From Firmicutes bacterium UBA3738 (lineage in GTDB: Bacteria; Bacillota; Clostridia; Peptostreptococcales; Anaerovoracaceae), in NCBI GenBank assembly GCA_002372505.1, contig DFGY01000062.1, positions 1-20,216 on the forward strand: a stretch of 20,216 nucleotides of DNA, written 5' to 3'. This document shows, one piece after another, positions 14,477-20,156 of the stretch. Both the position numbers and the translations under genes were made by a program. The first letter of the stretch is position 1. The number at the start of each line of letters is the position of its first letter. The notes beneath the pieces were generated by a model. The model saw nothing but the letters and a program-made list of their open reading frames with translations, did not search any database and was not told the origin of the DNA.

Positions 14477-14498
14477 GCGTTACACGGGGACAGGCTTT
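14477..14498 (+). repeat. Lone family B end repeat
   Basis: GCGTTACACGGGGACAGG followed by CTTT repeats the first 22 bases of the 30-bp end at 12781, at the same distance (2-6 bp) after a permease terminator. No inverted partner follows; the Nif11-like gene ends 9 bp later. This suggests that the permease duplication carried the first part of the repeat with it, or that the element was lost here. Confidence 0.75.
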
Positions 14499-14506
14499 GT
14501 CTGACT

Positions 14507-14851
14507 CTACTTATTTGCTTTCTTTGCTTTCTTTGCTTTCTGTCCGGCTTTCATAATGTCCGCTACGAATTTCATTTGCCTTGGACCGCTAAGGGAATCT
14601 ATCTGGGAGCCGAACTCACTCTTTAATTCCTTGTAGCTGAACTTTGCGCCCATTTCTTTGGCCGAGTTCATGAGCATGCGAATCAGGCCCTCGTTATCGT
14701 CCTTCTTTACCACGAATCCTGTGCTGATCTGGACGACCTCCTGACGGAATTTTTTATCGTTTATTATTCTACCCATAAAGTCCGCTGCCGACATTTCCGA
14801 GACGTCCGTCATCGGAGCAACTTCTTTTTTCTTATCCAATAATCCAAACAT
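14507..14851 (-). CDS. Small protein, Nif11-like
   Basis: The function is unknown. The 114-residue protein has a helical region from about 20 to 95 whose layout (ADFMGRIINDKKFRQEV near the start, then IRMLMNSAKEMGAKFSYKELKSEF) resembles Nif11-domain proteins, a family known from cyanobacterial nitrogen-fixation loci and from some peptide leader sequences. There is no double-glycine end and no peptide-modifying enzyme nearby, so a natural-product role is not supported. The C-terminus is a lysine-rich tail (KAKKAKKANK) encoded by three perfect 9-nt repeats. The ATG has AAAGGAAG upstream and an extended -10 promoter at 14891-14899. The Nif11 similarity is by eye and moderate to weak. Confidence 0.6.
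   Translation of the reverse strand: MFGLLDKKKEVAPMTDVSEMSAADFMGRIINDKKFRQEVVQISTGFVVKKDDNEGLIRMLMNSAKEMGAKFSYKELKSEFGSQIDSLSGPRQMKFVADIMKAGQKAKKAKKANK
14514..14540. repeat. Three perfect 9-nt tandem repeats
   Basis: TTTGCTTTC is repeated three times (14514-14522, 14523-14531, 14532-14540). On the coding strand it gives the repeated Lys-Ala-Lys motif in the tail of the Nif11-like protein. As a multiple of three, copy-number change would lengthen or shorten the basic tail without a frameshift. Confidence 0.85.
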
Positions 14852-14890
14852 TTTTGCTTCCTTTCTATATCGCCGTTTTAGCCTCGCTTT

Positions 14891-14899
14891 ATTATAACA
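14891..14899 (-). promoter_or_regulatory. Extended -10 promoter of the Nif11-like gene
   Basis: On the minus strand the sequence reads TGTTATAAT, a perfect extended -10 (TG, one base, TATAAT). No -35 is recognisable; that position lies in the degenerate repeat at 14908-14934. The leader would be about 33 nt with AAAGGAAG. The gene is thus separate from the HipA-like gene before it. Confidence 0.7.
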
Positions 14900-14907
14900 T
14901 AGCGAAA

Positions 14908-14934
14908 GGTGGCACGAGAACCACCGCTGTCACC
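14908..14934. repeat. Degenerate family A unit overlapping the hipA-like stop codon
   Basis: GGTGGCACGAGAACCACC followed by GCTGTCACC keeps the outer GGTG/TCACC arms and the GAGAACC motif of family A units but has lost the strict inner pairing. On the minus strand its GGTGACAGC edge contains the TGA (14930-14932) that ends the HipA-like gene. Confidence 0.65.
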
Positions 14935-16099
14935 TTCGTTGTTTTTCTATGTGCAATGATATTTTCTGCCCTGCCTGAAAGTCTCTCAGTATTTCAATTT
15001 TATTCCGATAGCTTGCTGCTATGAACTCTGCCCGTTCCGGGGGCATGCCATGCTCTTCGTAAAACTTATGGACCTCTTCCATTCCCGGTAATTTGCCGAC
15101 ATCAAAGACATTTTTGTTCTTCACATGCCGTAGCATTTTTTCCTCTTCACGACAAAAGGAGTTTATTCTCTGGGCTAAAAGTTCTTTTCTCGACAGAGGC
15201 TTTGTGCGTGACTTATCAAAGAACATGCTGTTCCCCGAATCAAATATTGGTGCCGGACCGATTAGCTTCATAGTTTCAGCGTCTCTAAGCACACCAAAAT
15301 TGTAATAGTGTTCGTCAACATTACTTATCGCAAAATCACTAATAATCAGATAGTCCATGAATTCCTGCATTTTACCCCCATCTAACCCCAGAGCGACGGC
15401 GAACTTCATGAACTGATCAAAGTCAGAAACGCTTGCTCTGCGCTTTCCTGAATTAAGCACTTCTGCAGCGGGAATAAATTCTACTTCACCTGTTGTAAAA
15501 GAGTCGCAACACGAAAGAACTGCATTATCACTCGCAGCCTTCTTCGCATATTTTACAAAAGGTATTTCCGTCCCTTGCCTTTCATGAATCATTGTTGCGA
15601 AAAATTCATTTATACTCTGCTGCCCGTAATTGCTATATGCTCTTTTTACAAGCACAGGTGTTGAGCCACTTACATCCCAGTATTTATTCATCTCTCCACC
15701 AAGAGACGCATTGGGATCGTAGGACGTTTCATTATGCCAGGCGACTATGCCATCTCCTTGTTCCCGGATCCTGAACAAATTAACATCACTCCATGTTAAC
15801 TCAATTTCCATGGGACAAATCCAATATGTGTCTGTCATGCTCAGCGCTAAATTCTTCGCCAGATATACTTGGGGTGTCTCGCAGCCTGTAGCCTTTATAA
15901 TCTCTTCCATTTCTTTTCTGGCTGCAGGTACCGTTCTATGTTCCCACCATATTTTCATCAACCTTAAATCTGCGCTTCCTAAAAACGGCGCATATTCCCT
16001 TTTTAGTATTTCCACTTCGGCAAGGTTGCCATTGTCTCGGTCTATCGCCAGTAACGCACAGGACACATCCTTGTGCTTTAGTATATAATTGTCATTCAT
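14930..16099 (-). CDS. HipA-like kinase domain protein
   Basis: This is a probable serine/threonine kinase of the HipA fold; HipA toxins phosphorylate translation factors such as glutamyl-tRNA synthetase, but the target here is unknown. In 389 residues the kinase features are the ATP lysine region LVKRAYS (Lys152), NEFFATM (164-170), catalytic ISNVDEHYYNFG (258-269, Asp262, Asn267) and the metal aspartate in APIFDSGNS (Asp287). The N-terminal 100 residues (including KIWWEHRTVPAARKE and ALSMTDTYWI) differ from E. coli HipA and are typical of a Firmicute HipA-like group. The start overlaps the HTH gene by 8 nt (ATGAATGA), so translation is coupled. The stop codon lies in a degenerate repeat, so the last few residues may be repeat-derived. 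Confidence 0.85.
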   Translation of the reverse strand: MNDNYILKHKDVSCALLAIDRDNGNLAEVEILKREYAPFLGSADLRLMKIWWEHRTVPAARKEMEEIIKATGCETPQVYLAKNLALSMTDTYWICPMEIELTWSDVNLFRIREQGDGIVAWHNETSYDPNASLGGEMNKYWDVSGSTPVLVKRAYSNYGQQSINEFFATMIHERQGTEIPFVKYAKKAASDNAVLSCCDSFTTGEVEFIPAAEVLNSGKRRASVSDFDQFMKFAVALGLDGGKMQEFMDYLIISDFAISNVDEHYYNFGVLRDAETMKLIGPAPIFDSGNSMFFDKSRTKPLSRKELLAQRINSFCREEEKMLRHVKNKNVFDVGKLPGMEEVHKFYEEHGMPPERAEFIAASYRNKIEILRDFQAGQKISLHIEKQRR

Positions 16100-16544
16100 T
16101 TAGACCCAGCCTTTCAATTTTTGCGCGAGCTTCTTTTCGCCATTGCTCTTTATCAATGTATTCCTTTATCATCCAACCGGCTACGACTCTGTAATACTCT
16201 GCCCGTGATGGTATATTGTACTTCTTGCCTGTGCTTATTGTGACATCTTTTTCTTCATAACAAAAAGTGATTTGACTAATCTCATCGGATGACCAGACGT
16301 AATCAATACCCTTGTACCTTCCCTTGACCCCGTCCAGATAATTGATTTCATTTAAAAGGTCTCCGGCAGTCACCCCGAGAATCGCCGCCAGTCTCTGCAC
16401 TGTTCCCGCCGCACATTGGTTAATATCGTTCTTCCCTCTGTGAATCTCACTGATGGTTGTATACGGAACTCCGGAATCCCTTGAAAGAGCATACATACTC
16501 ATTCCTGATTCAGTTAATACCGCGTTGAAATTTGCGTTTTTCAT
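16092..16544 (-). CDS. XRE-type HTH protein, putative HipB-like antitoxin
   Basis: This 150-residue protein has an N-terminal Cro/C1-type helix-turn-helix (about 1-66; MYALSRDSGVPYTTISEIHRGKN is the recognition region) and a C-terminal domain of about 80 residues (YKGIDYVWSSDEISQITFCYEE onward), longer than the short tail of classical HipB. It should bind the twin dyads in its own promoter and, by analogy, neutralise the HipA-like kinase encoded next to it with an 8-nt overlap. AGGAAGG stands about 9 nt before the ATG. The pairing with the kinase is seen directly; the antitoxin role is inferred from gene order and family. Confidence 0.83.
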   Translation of the reverse strand: MKNANFNAVLTESGMSMYALSRDSGVPYTTISEIHRGKNDINQCAAGTVQRLAAILGVTAGDLLNEINYLDGVKGRYKGIDYVWSSDEISQITFCYEEKDVTISTGKKYNIPSRAEYYRVVAGWMIKEYIDKEQWRKEARAKIERLGLNE

Positions 16545-16568
16545 TTCGATGTTTCCTTCCTGTCTAAA

Positions 16569-16597
16569 ATTATAACGTTATAGCGTTATAAAAGCAA
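16569..16597 (-). promoter_or_regulatory. Promoter of the HTH-HipA module
   Basis: On the minus strand, TTGCTT (16592-16597) and the perfect -10 TATAAT (16569-16574) are 17 bp apart. The spacer is filled by the operator dyads. The start would be near 16562, leaving an 18-nt leader with AGGAAGG. Confidence 0.85.
16571..16590. promoter_or_regulatory. Twin-dyad operator for autoregulation
   Basis: TATAACGTTATA (16571-16582) is a perfect 12-bp palindrome. TATAGCGTTATA (16579-16590), overlapping it by TATA, is the same palindrome with one change. They occupy the promoter spacer and the edge of the -10 box, so a bound HTH dimer would block RNA polymerase. Two sites 8 bp apart suggest that dimers cannot both lie on the same face, or that they load as a pair on opposite faces. 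Confidence 0.75.
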
Positions 16598-16598
16598 T

Positions 16599-16630
16599 CA
16601 AAAATGAGAAGGAGCCGGATTCCTTCTCAT
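16599..16630 (-). terminator. Intrinsic terminator between the TM2-domain operon and the HTH-HipA module
   Basis: A perfect 10-bp stem, ATGAGAAGGA (16604-16613) with TCCTTCTCAT (16621-16630), has a 7-nt loop. On the minus strand it is followed by TTTTTG. It lies just upstream of the -35 of the HTH gene and shields it from transcription coming from 16735-18567. Confidence 0.85.
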
Positions 16631-16685
16631 CTATCGGTTTTCTTTCCTTGCGAGCAATTTGCATGATGCAATGTTCGCATTATCT

Positions 16686-16719
16686 GATGACACGGGGACG
16701 ATTCTCCTGTCACCTTTTT
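16686..16719. repeat. Single family A unit
   Basis: GATGACACGGGGACGATTCT then CCTGTCACC and a T-run form one unit with the outer arms intact. It lies 15 bp after the stop of the TM2-domain gene. The T-run follows the hairpin on the plus strand, so as a terminator it faces away from that gene. Confidence 0.78.
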
Positions 16720-16734
16720 GGTGCTTCGCTCATA

Positions 16735-17196
16735 CTATCTGGCATATTTTCCATTTATAAAATGAACATCCTCTTCATTCCCAAATGCGCCTCCATACGC
16801 TTTAACAAGGGCGATAATCCAGTCGACGAACCACCATATTCCCAGGCAGCTAAATGTTATAATCTTCAATATTCCAAGTCCAATCTGACCTCTAACGAAC
16901 CTATCTACTCCAATTGGTCCAAACAAGAAGCTGCAAACCAAGGCGAAGACGTGTTTGTTTATACTCTTTTCTTTGGCATAGAATTCTGTGGTTTGCGCAG
17001 TGGATTGGGTCGGTGCCACATTTTCGGCATTATCGGCCTTTGTTACAATAACAGTTTCTCCATTCCTGAATAATTTTACCTTATCCCCCACAAGAGGATT
17101 CTCGTAGCTTATATCCGCAACTGTAACTTTTTCCATTCCGTTGTCTTCTGTTCCTATTATTACTTCATCACCGTCAATCTTTATTATCTCACTCAT
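16735..17196 (-). CDS. TM2 domain-containing membrane protein
   Basis: The function is unknown; TM2 proteins are small membrane proteins with two helices joined by a short DRF-type loop. In 153 residues the first 55 are a small beta-rich soluble region (IIKIDGDEVIIGTEDNGMEKV), a low-complexity linker follows (57-75), then KSINKHVFALVCSFLFGPIGVDRFVRGQ (78-104) and a second helix ending WWFVDWIIALVKAYGG (121-136). AAAGGGGA stands 6 nt before the ATG. It follows the lipoprotein gene by 91 bp on the same strand, so co-transcription with that gene and the MerR gene is possible, ending at the hairpin at 16599-16630. Confidence 0.85.
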   Translation of the reverse strand: MSEIIKIDGDEVIIGTEDNGMEKVTVADISYENPLVGDKVKLFRNGETVIVTKADNAENVAPTQSTAQTTEFYAKEKSINKHVFALVCSFLFGPIGVDRFVRGQIGLGILKIITFSCLGIWWFVDWIIALVKAYGGAFGNEEDVHFINGKYAR

Positions 17197-17246
17197 CTTT
17201 TTCCCCTTTCATTTGCATCTTCAATTATCATTTGCCGGCTGGTTCT

Positions 17247-17269
17247 CCCGGTCATTCATCATGATCGGG
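17247..17269. other. Hairpin between lipoprotein and TM2-domain genes
   Basis: CCCGGTCAT (17247-17255) pairs with ATGATCGGG (17261-17269), with one G-U pair and a 5-nt loop. No T-run follows on the minus strand, so it is not a convincing terminator for the lipoprotein gene. It may stabilise or process the RNA between the two genes, or be a worn family A unit, since GGTTCTCCCGGTCA recalls that repeat. Confidence 0.4.
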
Positions 17270-17287
17270 AAAAGTATTTTGCTACCA

Positions 17288-18028
17288 CTAAATTTCTGCA
17301 ATTTTCTTCGCGACCCTGCTAGTCACTTCGTTATAATACGCCAGTTCATCAGCCGATAGGTTGTCAGTGTCGACTTCATCGATTTTCTCCGTATATTTTT
17401 GATAATCATCCAGCATGTCGCTATAGTCATCAATCATACTTGTTACGTCGTCGCTATTCTCATATTTCTTCATGAACTCAACGTATTTGTCCATGAAGGC
17501 TTCATAGTCATCCATCATTTTCTTGAAATCACCGGAATCGCTTTTTTTCTTGGATTTTTCAGAAGCCTTCTTTTCTTCCTTTGCCTCCGCTGCTTCTTCC
17601 TCTTCTATTTCCTTTTCTGACTCTTCCATCTCTTTATCTTGCTTTTTTATATAGGCCGATGAGTACAGATAGAGGTCACATCTTTCCTCTTCATTATCAT
17701 AACTCAAACTAAGTTCACAAGAGTCCTTGTTTCTTGCGGTAAAATCACAATATTCTCCTTCTGAATAACTTTCCTTTTCTGTGAAACCTGCCTCTCTGCA
17801 CTTGTCCACGTAAGCTTTCCACTGCTCCTGGGTAATTAGCATTGTGGCTGATAACGACTCTTCGTCCGAACTTAAATCCGTCACTTCGGCTTTGATCTCA
17901 GGCAATAGTTTCCCTAACTCCGTGTCTGGCCACTGGTAAACTTCCACTTCTTTATTCCCGCCGCAGGCTGCCAGGGACATCCCCAGCAACATCACTACCA
18001 TCATTACAGCTAATATTTTGCTTTTCAT
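17288..18028 (-). CDS. Lipoprotein, DUF6591-like
   Basis: This secreted, membrane-anchored lipoprotein of unknown function has 246 residues. It opens with a signal peptide MKSKILAVMMVVMLLGMSL and lipobox LAAC (Cys22). Then come a folded region (30-128), a highly charged Glu/Lys linker likely to be helical (about 129-165), and a C-terminal helical part (DFKKMMDDYEAFMDKYVEFMKKY onward, 167-246) that resembles DUF6591 proteins of Clostridia. I chose the ATG at 18028: AGAGGTG is 6 nt upstream, while the in-frame GTG at 18037 is part of that ribosome binding site. It lies 92 bp after the MerR stop on the same strand, with no clear promoter between, so MerR may control it or be co-transcribed with it. 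Confidence 0.83.
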   Translation of the reverse strand: MKSKILAVMMVVMLLGMSLAACGGNKEVEVYQWPDTELGKLLPEIKAEVTDLSSDEESLSATMLITQEQWKAYVDKCREAGFTEKESYSEGEYCDFTARNKDSCELSLSYDNEEERCDLYLYSSAYIKKQDKEMEESEKEIEEEEAAEAKEEKKASEKSKKKSDSGDFKKMMDDYEAFMDKYVEFMKKYENSDDVTSMIDDYSDMLDDYQKYTEKIDEVDTDNLSADELAYYNEVTSRVAKKIAEI

Positions 18029-18120
18029 CTTTAGCACCTCTTTTTTTCAATACCTTTTGCAATTATCTTTCCATTAACATCCTCATGAGCTCTTCTTGTC
18101 TTCACCCATTCTCCGGTTCC

Positions 18121-18567
18121 TTACTTCTGCGAGTCGAGTTCTTCCCACATATATCTCAATCCTTCCCGGCCGCAGGCTTTAACCTTTCTCGCCAGCTTGA
18201 TTCTCTCGCCTATCGCCTCTCTTTCCTGCTCAAGACCGGCTATCTTCCCATCCAGGGATTCCTGCAAGTCGAAGTCAACGGTAGAAAGCGCTTTCTTTAT
18301 TTCCTTTAATGTGTAGCCTAGCTCGCGCAGTACCATTACTTCCTTCAGCCGTTCTACTTTTCTTGCGCCATACTTCCAGTAACCCGTCGAATCCTCAATC
18401 TTTGATGGCTTTACGAGGCCTATTTCGTTGTAGTACTGCAGCGTTCGCTTGGATACCCCTAGCATTTCGCTGACTTCTCTCGCACTTTTCATTTCTTCAT
18501 TATCTTCCTGAAGAAATTGTAATTCCATCACGTTACGTGGCGTCAACATGCTTTTTTCTTTTAACAT
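18121..18567 (-). CDS. MerR family transcriptional regulator
   Basis: This 148-residue regulator has a MerR-type winged helix at about 26-95 (SAREVSEMLGVSKRTLQYYNEIGLVKPS, then GYWKYGARKVERLKEVMVLRELGYTLKEI) and a short coiled-coil for dimerisation (98-130). No cysteine cluster or large ligand domain is present, so the signal is not predictable. It carries 25 extra residues before the HTH; the strong AGGAGGTGA 5-6 nt before the ATG at 18567 supports this longer start, and the GTG further up lies in that ribosome binding site. Its upstream side is the family B element at 18624-18912. It could control the lipoprotein and TM2-domain genes downstream. Confidence 0.87.
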   Translation of the reverse strand: MLKEKSMLTPRNVMELQFLQEDNEEMKSAREVSEMLGVSKRTLQYYNEIGLVKPSKIEDSTGYWKYGARKVERLKEVMVLRELGYTLKEIKKALSTVDFDLQESLDGKIAGLEQEREAIGERIKLARKVKACGREGLRYMWEELDSQK

Positions 18568-18623
18568 AAAAATCACCTCCTATTATTAGGAAGCGAAAAA
18601 ATTACGCACCCCGATTTTCGGGC

Positions 18624-18912
18624 GCGTTTCACGGGGACAGGCTTTTTGAAACGCACTGTTGTTAGTAGTGGCGGCATTACAAGCACATCTGCTTAATTAT
18701 TTGTTCTTTTCTACATTTCTATTTTCCAAAGCCATTGTAGAACAAATTTCAACGATTAATGCTATTAGAATATTTCCCATGAGCTTTTTGGGTGAGCGGA
18801 TGCGCGGAATCGTTGAAATAATTTCTATATTCTGCTTGAATCCTGTGAATGTAGAATTAGAGCAGGCAAGAATCAGAATTGATGAAACAAAAGACCTGTC
18901 CCCGTGTAACGC
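18624..18912. mobile_element. 289-bp family B element, ends partly diverged
   Basis: The left end (18624-18648) and the right end (18883-18912) are inverted copies of the 30-bp family B unit with a few mismatches; the left end also makes its own short GCGTTTC/GAAACGC hairpin. The interior shares no visible sequence with the element at 12781 but holds a perfect 12-bp inverted repeat (ATTTCAACGATT at 18746-18757 and its complement at 18808-18819). Open frames of about 60-100 codons cross it on both strands but look unlike known proteins and have no ribosome binding site. It fills most of the 436-bp gap between the MerR and glutaminase genes. Confidence 0.7.
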
Positions 18913-18931
18913 TCTGGCCCCTTGTCATCTC

Positions 18932-18960
18932 TTCAAATTCCTGCCGAAATGTTTTATAAT
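18932..18960 (+). promoter_or_regulatory. Promoter of the glutaminase gene
   Basis: TTCAAA (18932-18937, 4 of 6) and the perfect -10 TATAAT (18955-18960) are 17 bp apart. A start near 18967 gives a leader of about 37 nt containing GTGAGGA. It begins 20 bp after the right end of the family B element. Confidence 0.72.
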
Positions 18961-19003
18961 ATAGTCAATTAATTATTTTAGCCTTGGAAGTGAGGAAAAG
19001 GAT

Positions 19004-20035
19004 ATGACTAAGAACAAAGGACATGAACCTATAATTGATAGAAGATATCAGCTGGAAGAGACCCAGCGGGCCACGGAGATAATCCATAAGGCCATGGGTG
19101 TGGCGCAAAACGAAATTGTAAATGGAGCTGTCGCTACTTACATTCCGGAGCTTGGCAAAGTAAACCCCAACCAGCTGGGATTATGCCTTTATCCGCTGAA
19201 TGGCGACAAAATATGCATAGGCGACTACAACGTCAGATTCACCATGCAGTCGGTGTCCAAGGTGCTGATGCTCATCGTCGCCCTGGAGATTTGCGGGCTG
19301 GATGCGGTCTTTGGAAAAGTGGGAATGGAGCCTTCCGGGGAAGCTTTTGACTCTCTTGTAGAGCTGGATGTAAACGACACGAAGCCTTACAACCCGCTGA
19401 TTAACTCCGGCGCCCTGGCTGTGTGCGGCCTTCTCGTAAAGGAAGTTTCATTCCTGGACATGCTCAGGTACGCCCGGAATGTCTGCGTGGATTTTGATAT
19501 AGAATTAAATGAAGACGTTTACGATTCGGAGATGAAGACCTGCGCGCGGAATCGCTCTATCGCATACCTGCTCCAGAGCAAGAATATAATCACAACGGAT
19601 GTTGAGGACGTGCTGAGATTTTACACGAAGATGTGTTCAATGAACGTCACGGCGGAATCCCTGGCCAACCTGGGGAAGAAGCTGGCCAACGACGGTGTCT
19701 GCAACATAGACGGCAAGCGCTATATGTCATCCCGCACAGCCCGAATCGTCAAGACCCTAATGCTGACCTGCGGAATGTACGACGGCTCAGGCGCCTTTGC
19801 CATAAAGGTGGGAATTCCGACCAAGTCCGGTGTAGGCGGTGGTCTTTTGTCCGTGTCCGACAAGCGTGCGGGAATCGGGGTCTTCGGCCCGGCACTGGAC
19901 GCCCAGGGCAACAGCATCGCAGGCTGCAGGCTGCTCCGTGAAATCTCCAACGAGCTGCACCTCAACCTCTTCTACGACCCGGAATGGAATAAAGAAGACG
20001 CAGGCGACATAGTAATGCAAGAAATGGAAAAATAG
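19004..20035 (+). CDS. glsA: Glutaminase
   Basis: This cytoplasmic serine-dependent beta-lactamase-like glutaminase hydrolyses L-glutamine to glutamate and ammonia. In 343 residues the family motifs are GKVNPNQLGL (51-60), the catalytic QSVSKV with Ser83 and Lys86, PYNPLINSGA (128-137), ARNRSIAYLLQS (181-192), the tyrosine of MYDGSG (258-263) and SGVGGGLLSV (275-284). It is about 35 residues longer than the usual 305-310 because of an N-terminal extension of some 20 residues and a C-terminal tail. A GAGGA ribosome binding site lies 8 nt before the ATG. It has its own promoter and converges on rpsI, with the family A doublet at 20047-20130 between them. In gut anaerobes this enzyme can also serve acid resistance; no partner antiporter is seen here. 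Confidence 0.93.
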   Translation: MTKNKGHEPIIDRRYQLEETQRATEIIHKAMGVAQNEIVNGAVATYIPELGKVNPNQLGLCLYPLNGDKICIGDYNVRFTMQSVSKVLMLIVALEICGLDAVFGKVGMEPSGEAFDSLVELDVNDTKPYNPLINSGALAVCGLLVKEVSFLDMLRYARNVCVDFDIELNEDVYDSEMKTCARNRSIAYLLQSKNIITTDVEDVLRFYTKMCSMNVTAESLANLGKKLANDGVCNIDGKRYMSSRTARIVKTLMLTCGMYDGSGAFAIKVGIPTKSGVGGGLLSVSDKRAGIGVFGPALDAQGNSIAGCRLLREISNELHLNLFYDPEWNKEDAGDIVMQEMEK

Positions 20036-20046
20036 ATGACATGGAA

Positions 20047-20130
20047 GATGACAGAGGGACGGTTCTCCCGTCACCTTTTTCCAATATACGTCAAAAGATG
20101 ACACGAGAACCGTCCCCGTGTCATCTTTTT
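20047..20130. repeat. Family A inverted doublet, likely terminator between glsA and rpsI
   Basis: Left unit GATGACAGAGGGACGG to CCCGTCACC, the core CCAATATACG, and right unit GATGACACGAGAACCG to GTGTCATC are followed by five T on the plus strand. It occupies nearly all of the gap between the converging glsA and rpsI stops. The right unit plus the T-run can terminate glsA; the complementary left unit could act on rpsI, though its T-run is weak on that side. Confidence 0.83.
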
Positions 20131-20156
20131 GATTGCTTCTGGTATGAAGGCTGCCA

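Noticed and set aside
14507..14851. Nif11-like protein as precursor of a ribosomally made natural product
   Set aside because: There is no double-glycine cleavage site, no core peptide-like C-terminus and no modifying enzyme or transporter of that type nearby.
18659..18964. 101-codon frame crossing the family B element
   Set aside because: It runs through the right end repeat, has no ribosome binding site, and neither it nor the opposite-strand frame resembles a transposase or any family I know.
26..20130. Repeats as a CRISPR array
   Set aside because: Units are scattered over 20 kb in both orientations with no regular spacer length and no cas genes.
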